A stretch of 64,000 nt of DNA from Chryseobacterium endalhagicum (GTDB lineage: Bacteria > Bacteroidota > Bacteroidia > Flavobacteriales > Weeksellaceae), in NCBI RefSeq assembly GCF_016745235.1, contig NZ_JAELVM010000001.1, positions 1,997,856 through 2,061,855 of the forward strand, written 5' to 3'. A program made the position numbers and the translations under genes. Of this stretch, positions 59,719 to 64,000 are shown piece by piece; the stretch's first letter is position 1; every line of letters begins with the position of its first letter. A model generated the notes under the pieces. The model was not told the origin of the DNA. It ran no database searches and worked only from the letters and a program-made list of their open reading frames with translations.

Positions 59719-62610
59719 ATGGAAAAGTTTAAAAAAATAATTTTGAAGATTCTGAAATGGACAGGAATTTCAATAGCAGCTATTCTGTTTTTAATGTTTA
59801 TTATTCCCATTCTGTTCCCGGGAACCATTTCCGCACAGGTAAAACTGTTCGCGAACAAACATCTTGCGGGAAAACTGGATTATAAGAAAACGCATCTTAC
59901 TTTTTTCCGCCACTTCCCTTCCCTTACGGTTTCTGTGGATGATCTTGTTTTGCAGGGTTCAAAGCCTTTTCAGAATGACACTTTATTGACTGCAAAGGAA
60001 GTTGCCGTGGGAATCAATCTTAAAAACCTGATCTTCAACCGTGAAGTGAAAATTGATGAAATTTATGTGACGGATGCCAATGCCAATGTTTTCGTGAACA
60101 GTAAAGGAGAAGCCAATTATAATGTCTATGTCTCCAAACCTTCCAAAAAGCCGAAAGACACTACAGAAACAGGAGCATCTATAAAACTGGATCTGATCAA
60201 ATTTAAAAACTGGAATATAAAATACAATGACCATTCCGCAAGGGTTCTGGTGGATGCCAAAGGACTGAACTATACCGGAAAAGGCGGCCTGAGTGAAGAT
60301 ATTTTCGACCTTCAGACCAATCTGGACATCAACAAGGTGGATTTCAGCCTGAACAGGATTTATTACGCCAAACAGAAAACCTTGCATGCTGACCTGATCA
60401 CGAGAATTAATACGAATGCCTTGACTTTTGTCCTGAAAAAAAATGAATTGCGGATCAACGAGCTGCCTTTAAAATTCATAGGTTTTATAAGTATTCTGAA
60501 AGACGGATATCATATGGATATTAAAGCTGCCTCGGAAAAAACTACGATCCGCGAAATGATCTCGGTGCTTCCACCGCAATATCTCGATTGGGCAAAAGAC
60601 ACCAAAATAGAGGGTAAGAGCGATCTTTATTTTCACATCAAAGGAAGGTTCAGCGAGCCTAAAAACGTTAAGCCACAGGTTAAAGTACGTTTATTGGTGA
60701 AAAACGGCTTTGTTTCCAACGGAAAAGCTCCGGTTCCGATGAACAATCTGAATATGGATCTTAATTTGGATCTCCCGTCATTAGACACCAATCAGCTTGC
60801 CGTGAATTTAAGAACACTGAGTTTTGATCTGGGACCTAATAATAATTTCCGCGCTCACGTCCAAACCAAAGGACTGAATGAAATGCAGGTGAATGCCGAT
60901 ATAAAAGGGGCTGTAAATCTTCAGACGCTGGATCAGGCACTGGGACTGAAAGATATTGACATCCGCGGTCTGATGGACACAAACATCAAAGCGAATGGAA
61001 TCTTTAGTCTTGATAAAAAACTATTCCCGAAAACCAAGGGGTACCTGAATCTGAAAAACGGTCTGGTCAAAACAAAATATTACCCCAACCCTATTCAGAA
61101 TATCAGTTTGATTGCCAATATTTCCAATACGGACGGTACTTTCAGAAGCCTCGGGGTGAAGCTGGATCCTTTCAGCTTTGATTTTGAAGGAAACCCTGTG
61201 TTTGTGAATGCCGATCTGCAGGATTTTGAGGATCTGCTGTATAAAGTACGGGCAAAAGGTGTGCTGAATGTTGGAAGAATTTATAAGGTTTTTGCAAAAA
61301 AAGGATTTGATATCAGCGGACTGATCATGGCAGATCTTTCGCTGAACGGACGACAGAGTTATGCCACTGCAGGTCAATACAGTAAACTTGATAATAAAGG
61401 AACATTAATTTTAAAGAATATTAAAGCCACTACGGAATATCTTCCGAAATCATTTTTTATAAGGGAAGGTAATTTTCAATTTGAGAATGAAAAAATGTGG
61501 TTCAGGAAGTTTTTTGCGACTTATGGAAAGTCTGATTTTGCTTTGAACGGTTACCTTTTGAATACGATCAACTATTTTATTGAAAGAAAAGGAACGCTTC
61601 ATGGAAAGTTCGGGATGAATTCGAGTTATATTCTGATTGATGAATTTATGGCACTTAAAAGTGGTGACAATACCGATAAATCCATTGAAGTTGAATATGC
61701 AAAAGTTGAGAATCCAAAAAGCAGCGGCGTGGTTATCATTCCGAAAAACCTGGATGTTTCCCTGGATGTGAATGCTAAAAAGGTTGAATTTAAGGGTCTG
61801 GCCCTGAATCATCTTAAAGGCACCGCTTCTGTGAATACGGGACAGGTTTATCTAAAAAACACATCGTTTGACCTTATCGGAAGCCGTATGAATATTGATG
61901 CCCGTTACCAGGATGAGTCTCCTCTCACGGCCAATTATGATGTAGCGCTTAAAGTTCAGGATTTTGATGTCCAGCGTGCCTACAAAGAGATTGATATGGT
62001 GCGTGAAATGGTTACTGCTGCCAAAAATGTGAAAGGAATCGTATCGCTGGATTATAAACTGAAAGGTGATTTTGATCAAAATATGAGCCCTATTTATCCT
62101 TCACTGGAGGGCGGCGGAATGGTTAATCTGCGGGATGTAGAGGTGAAAAATTTAAAAATGCTCTCCGCTGTAGGCGATAATATAGGTGCAAACGCCTTTA
62201 ACAACCCTGATATGAAAGGGGTAACGATTGAAACGAATATCAAAAACAACCTGATCCATGTTGATCCGTTCACCTTTAAGGTTTCTGTGCTTAGACCTTC
62301 TATCAGCGGAACGACGAGTTTCAACGGACTTCTGGACCTGAGGGTAAGAGTTGGTTTGCCTCCGGGCGGATGGATTGGTTTCCCGATTGTTGTGACCGGA
62401 ACCCACAGCCAGCCGAAAATCAAAATTTTCAGCAAAACCGGCCAGGGAATTGTTGATGCACTGTATAATAAGAAGTCCAATAAAGTAATCCGCGAGGAAA
62501 AACGTGCCGAGAAAAAGACCCGCCGCCAGCAGCGTAAAGAAAAAGAAGCCCAGGAACAGAAAGCTAAGGATGCGGAAAAACGGATTGGTGAGGAGCTTAA
62601 GGGGAAATAG
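59719..62610 (+). CDS. AsmA-family envelope protein
   Basis: A 963-residue protein. One N-terminal transmembrane anchor (residues about 12-35) leads into a long periplasmic part with the AsmA N-terminal pattern 'TFFRHFPSLTVSVDDLVLQG', and repeating beta-strand units that end in the AsmA C-terminal signature region (SGTTSFNGLLDLRVRVGLPP). A basic, coiled-coil tail of about 60 residues (RAEKKTRRQQRKEKE) closes it. AsmA-like proteins form long hydrophobic grooves and are thought to shuttle phospholipids between inner and outer membranes. The ATG at 59719 was chosen because the promoter overlaps the longer in-frame extension. It stands as a single gene. Confidence 0.9.
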   Translation: MEKFKKIILKILKWTGISIAAILFLMFIIPILFPGTISAQVKLFANKHLAGKLDYKKTHLTFFRHFPSLTVSVDDLVLQGSKPFQNDTLLTAKEVAVGINLKNLIFNREVKIDEIYVTDANANVFVNSKGEANYNVYVSKPSKKPKDTTETGASIKLDLIKFKNWNIKYNDHSARVLVDAKGLNYTGKGGLSEDIFDLQTNLDINKVDFSLNRIYYAKQKTLHADLITRINTNALTFVLKKNELRINELPLKFIGFISILKDGYHMDIKAASEKTTIREMISVLPPQYLDWAKDTKIEGKSDLYFHIKGRFSEPKNVKPQVKVRLLVKNGFVSNGKAPVPMNNLNMDLNLDLPSLDTNQLAVNLRTLSFDLGPNNNFRAHVQTKGLNEMQVNADIKGAVNLQTLDQALGLKDIDIRGLMDTNIKANGIFSLDKKLFPKTKGYLNLKNGLVKTKYYPNPIQNISLIANISNTDGTFRSLGVKLDPFSFDFEGNPVFVNADLQDFEDLLYKVRAKGVLNVGRIYKVFAKKGFDISGLIMADLSLNGRQSYATAGQYSKLDNKGTLILKNIKATTEYLPKSFFIREGNFQFENEKMWFRKFFATYGKSDFALNGYLLNTINYFIERKGTLHGKFGMNSSYILIDEFMALKSGDNTDKSIEVEYAKVENPKSSGVVIIPKNLDVSLDVNAKKVEFKGLALNHLKGTASVNTGQVYLKNTSFDLIGSRMNIDARYQDESPLTANYDVALKVQDFDVQRAYKEIDMVREMVTAAKNVKGIVSLDYKLKGDFDQNMSPIYPSLEGGGMVNLRDVEVKNLKMLSAVGDNIGANAFNNPDMKGVTIETNIKNNLIHVDPFTFKVSVLRPSISGTTSFNGLLDLRVRVGLPPGGWIGFPIVVTGTHSQPKIKIFSKTGQGIVDALYNKKSNKVIREEKRAEKKTRRQQRKEKEAQEQKAKDAEKRIGEELKGK

Positions 62611-62678
62611 ATGGTACTAGTAGGAATTCAGATGCTTACAGCAATGCAATTGAACCAACATTTTGAATATCCCCTGCA

Positions 62679-62975
62679 CTATTCTCCATGAGTATATCTG
62701 GCTACCTCTTTGGTTTTTATATTTACTTCTGCATAAGCTACGCCGCCTATTGTCTGCTTAGGATATGTTCCGCGTACAATCCAGATACTATCATTTTTCT
62801 GTTTTACAATAAATGGTTTTTGTCTACTGATTGCAGATTGACCATAAACTTCGTTCCATTTTCTTTCTGCAAGAATCAAGGCAATCTCTTTATCAGATCC
62901 AACAATTTCATTTTTATTGATTGATCCATTTTTACAGCAGGAAAATAAAATAAATAATAATATATAGTTTTTCAT
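62679..62975 (-). CDS. NTF2-fold immunity-like lipoprotein
   Basis: A 98-residue protein from the ATG at 62975; the open frame extends further upstream but the added residues lack sense. The hydrophobic start leads into Cys residues (FSCC) that fit a lipobox. The mature part follows the 'NTF2 fold immunity' (Imm-NTF2-2/YhhH) pattern: 'AERKWNEVYGQSAISRQKPF', then 'DSIWIVRGTYPKQTIGGVAY' and a closing strand. Such proteins are typical immunity proteins beside polymorphic (Rhs/contact-dependent) toxins. The neighbouring genes at 63049-64000 are small, AT-rich and on the same strand, which suits a toxin tail cluster. Confidence 0.7.
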   Translation of the reverse strand: MKNYILLFILFSCCKNGSINKNEIVGSDKEIALILAERKWNEVYGQSAISRQKPFIVKQKNDSIWIVRGTYPKQTIGGVAYAEVNIKTKEVARYTHGE

Positions 62976-63048
62976 CACCGGTCGTTTTTTGAGTTCATAT
63001 CTATTTAATTTAAGGAATTCTAAAGTTCCATCTACCTTAGATTTTGAG

Positions 63049-63456
63049 CTATAGCCAGCCAATAATGTCTTCTTTTCCTTTACCAATCGGAAGCAAATAC
63101 TTTAATTTACTATTTTCAATTTTAACAAAAAATGGGTCTTTCAGATTTTTGTTTTCTAAAATATAAACACCTTCAGTCATGTTATCTAAGTTAGGTTTTT
63201 CGCCTTTATATGAGCTATAATCTGTAATAGTAAATTCACAATTGTATTTCTTAAATTCTTTTAATATCTGAATGTATTCTTCCTTATATTCTATTGTTTT
63301 GTCTTTATAGTAAAAATTATAAAATTCTTCAACATTCTCTTTACTTAGCTTTTTGAAGAAAGTTGCAAAAACAGGATTTTTATATTGTTTTTCTGTCTTA
63401 GAACAACTAATACAGAATAAAACAACTATTAAGAAACTATAAACTAATTTTTTCAT
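63049..63456 (-). CDS. Small lipoprotein of unknown function
   Basis: A 135-residue protein with the lipobox CISC at about 15-18, followed by a helical and then beta-rich domain with many aromatic and Lys residues (FYNFYYKDKTIEYKEEY). AT content is higher than in the AsmA gene. No family was recognised. It lies between an immunity-like lipoprotein and a small membrane protein, all on one strand, so a role as another immunity-type or exported accessory protein is possible. Confidence 0.7.
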   Translation of the reverse strand: MKKLVYSFLIVVLFCISCSKTEKQYKNPVFATFFKKLSKENVEEFYNFYYKDKTIEYKEEYIQILKEFKKYNCEFTITDYSSYKGEKPNLDNMTEGVYILENKNLKDPFFVKIENSKLKYLLPIGKGKEDIIGWL

Positions 63457-63469
63457 CGATACATTTATT

Positions 63470-63703
63470 TCATTGTGCTAAAAAAAGGCCAAAACAATAA
63501 TAAAACATTAATGTTATAAACACTATAATATTTAATATATAATACATATATTTTTTCTTCATCTTACACATTAAAAAAAAATTTATAAACTGAAGAAATA
63601 AGATTATCGGAATAAACTTAAAAAAGTAATCATATTGAAAATATAAAAATAGTATAAGATAAATTATAGATAATATTAAAATAGATTGTACTAGGTATTT
63701 CAT
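63470..63703 (-). CDS. Small membrane protein of unknown function
   Basis: A 77-residue, strongly hydrophobic protein with two or three membrane helices (about 5-20, 26-45 and 52-74) and few charged residues. It lies 13 bases upstream of the small lipoprotein gene in the same operon. Small membrane proteins of this shape next to toxin-like genes are often immunity proteins; here that is only inference. Confidence 0.6.
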   Translation of the reverse strand: MKYLVQSILILSIIYLILFLYFQYDYFFKFIPIILFLQFINFFLMCKMKKKYMYYILNIIVFITLMFYYCFGLFLAQ

Positions 63704-63708
63704 AATTA

Positions 63709-64000
63709 TTAAGGTTTTAATTCTCTTTTTACAACTTCTCTTACTTGGTCTCTCAAATCATTATCAATACTTCGGTGAGTTGAATTTGGAGAAAGTAGAT
63801 TTATGATTTTTGATGTTTTTATTATCCTTTCCTGCTTCAATTTTTTCACCTCCAAAAAAATCTTTATTTTGATAATAATTAACTGCTTTTGAAACATTTG
63901 AAGGGATGTTAGTATCAGAGTAGGTGTCTAATATATCTAAAGTAACTAATAGGTCAACTTTTAGATTTTTATTTTCATTTACAGACTCTACCAAATTATC
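63709..64000 (-). pseudogene. C-terminal end of an alpha/beta-hydrolase-like gene, frameshifted
   Basis: The gene enters from the window edge. One minus-strand frame reads VESVNENKNLKVDLLVTLDI, then NIPSNVSKAVNYYQNKDFFG and GEKIEAGKDN, a pattern of lipase-like alpha/beta hydrolases of Rhs-type toxins. The expected C-terminus, 'LLSPNSTHRSIDNDLRDQVR' and then EVVKREL, is found in a different frame. One extra base in an A5 tract (minus strand; 63816-63820 or 63807-63811) would explain this, as removing it joins the two frames. The His in HRSID would be the catalytic His. Either a broken gene or a sequencing/assembly indel. Confidence 0.55.

Noticed and set aside
62976..63086. Upstream extension of the NTF2 immunity-like gene, overlapping the next gene
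   Set aside because: A hydrophobic signal begins at the ATG at 62975; the extension would bury it and overlap the lipoprotein gene end.
1..64000. tRNA, rRNA, riboswitch and CRISPR signals
   Set aside because: No T-loop type sequence, conserved rRNA block, riboswitch core or repeat-spacer pattern was seen by eye; a covariance-model search could still find a small RNA.

Overview
The window comes from the chromosome of a flavobacterium, most likely Chryseobacterium or a close relative. The supporting signs are a short primary sigma factor, Bacteroidota-type promoters (TTG, about 20 bases, then TANNTTTG), four secreted proteins with C-terminal type IX secretion (T9SS) sorting domains, parts of a Bacteroidota-type (subtype iii) type VI secretion system, a serine-palmitoyltransferase-like enzyme beside a cysteine-synthase-like enzyme (a sulfonolipid-type pair), and small peptides that start MKNLKKL. 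Base composition is AT-rich throughout. No tRNA, rRNA, CRISPR array, transposase or integrase was seen.

Layout. 0-10 kb: an oxidoreductase and a lipoprotein, an EamA transporter, the likely sulfonolipid pair (2380-4759, minus strand), then two multi-spanning GT-C type glycosyltransferases. 10-15 kb: a DUF1697 gene, a repeat-rich spacer with a 308-bp tandem duplication and a CCCTAAT heptamer array, kdsA and a TonB-dependent receptor. 15-19 kb: a metal cluster (HYC_CC_PP-type protein, DUF3347 protein, and a multicopper oxidase fused to an outer-membrane CopB-like region). 19-30 kb: LPS-core type genes (InaA-like kinase, GT9 transferase), an S9 peptidase, a flavin monooxygenase, a GNAT enzyme, a lipoprotein, the primary sigma factor, a secreted sugar dehydrogenase and an S1/P1 nuclease. 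31-34 kb: tssG/tssN/tssK-like genes of a type VI system. 34-44 kb: a DtxR-type regulator, a threonine aldolase-like enzyme, a polysaccharide lyase 8, small lipoproteins, a decayed gene, a DUF1062 protein, and a five-gene ArsR-SRPBCC-YdeI-DoxX-DUF4256 run. 44-47 kb: an XRE regulator divergent from a SymE-like toxin, an EamA transporter, and a 44-residue leader-type peptide gene on the minus strand. 47-55 kb: an M60 metallopeptidase, a lipoprotein, a choice-of-anchor-J protein and an HxlR-controlled redox cluster. 55-62.6 kb: a glycine-rich leader peptide, an acyl-CoA synthetase, a methionine aminopeptidase variant and an AsmA-family protein, separated by copies of one dispersed repeat. 62.7-64 kb: an AT-rich, immunity-like array ending at a frameshifted alpha/beta-hydrolase-like gene that runs off the window.

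Taken together, most of the window serves the envelope and secretion: sulfonolipid and LPS synthesis, protein glycosylation, T9SS-exported enzymes against mucins and glycosaminoglycans, a contact-dependent weapon, small exported peptides and their probable immunity functions. Several regulators (ArsR, HxlR, DtxR) have visible dyads on or beside their own promoters. The spacers carry many short inverted and tandem repeats that look like non-autonomous dispersed elements.
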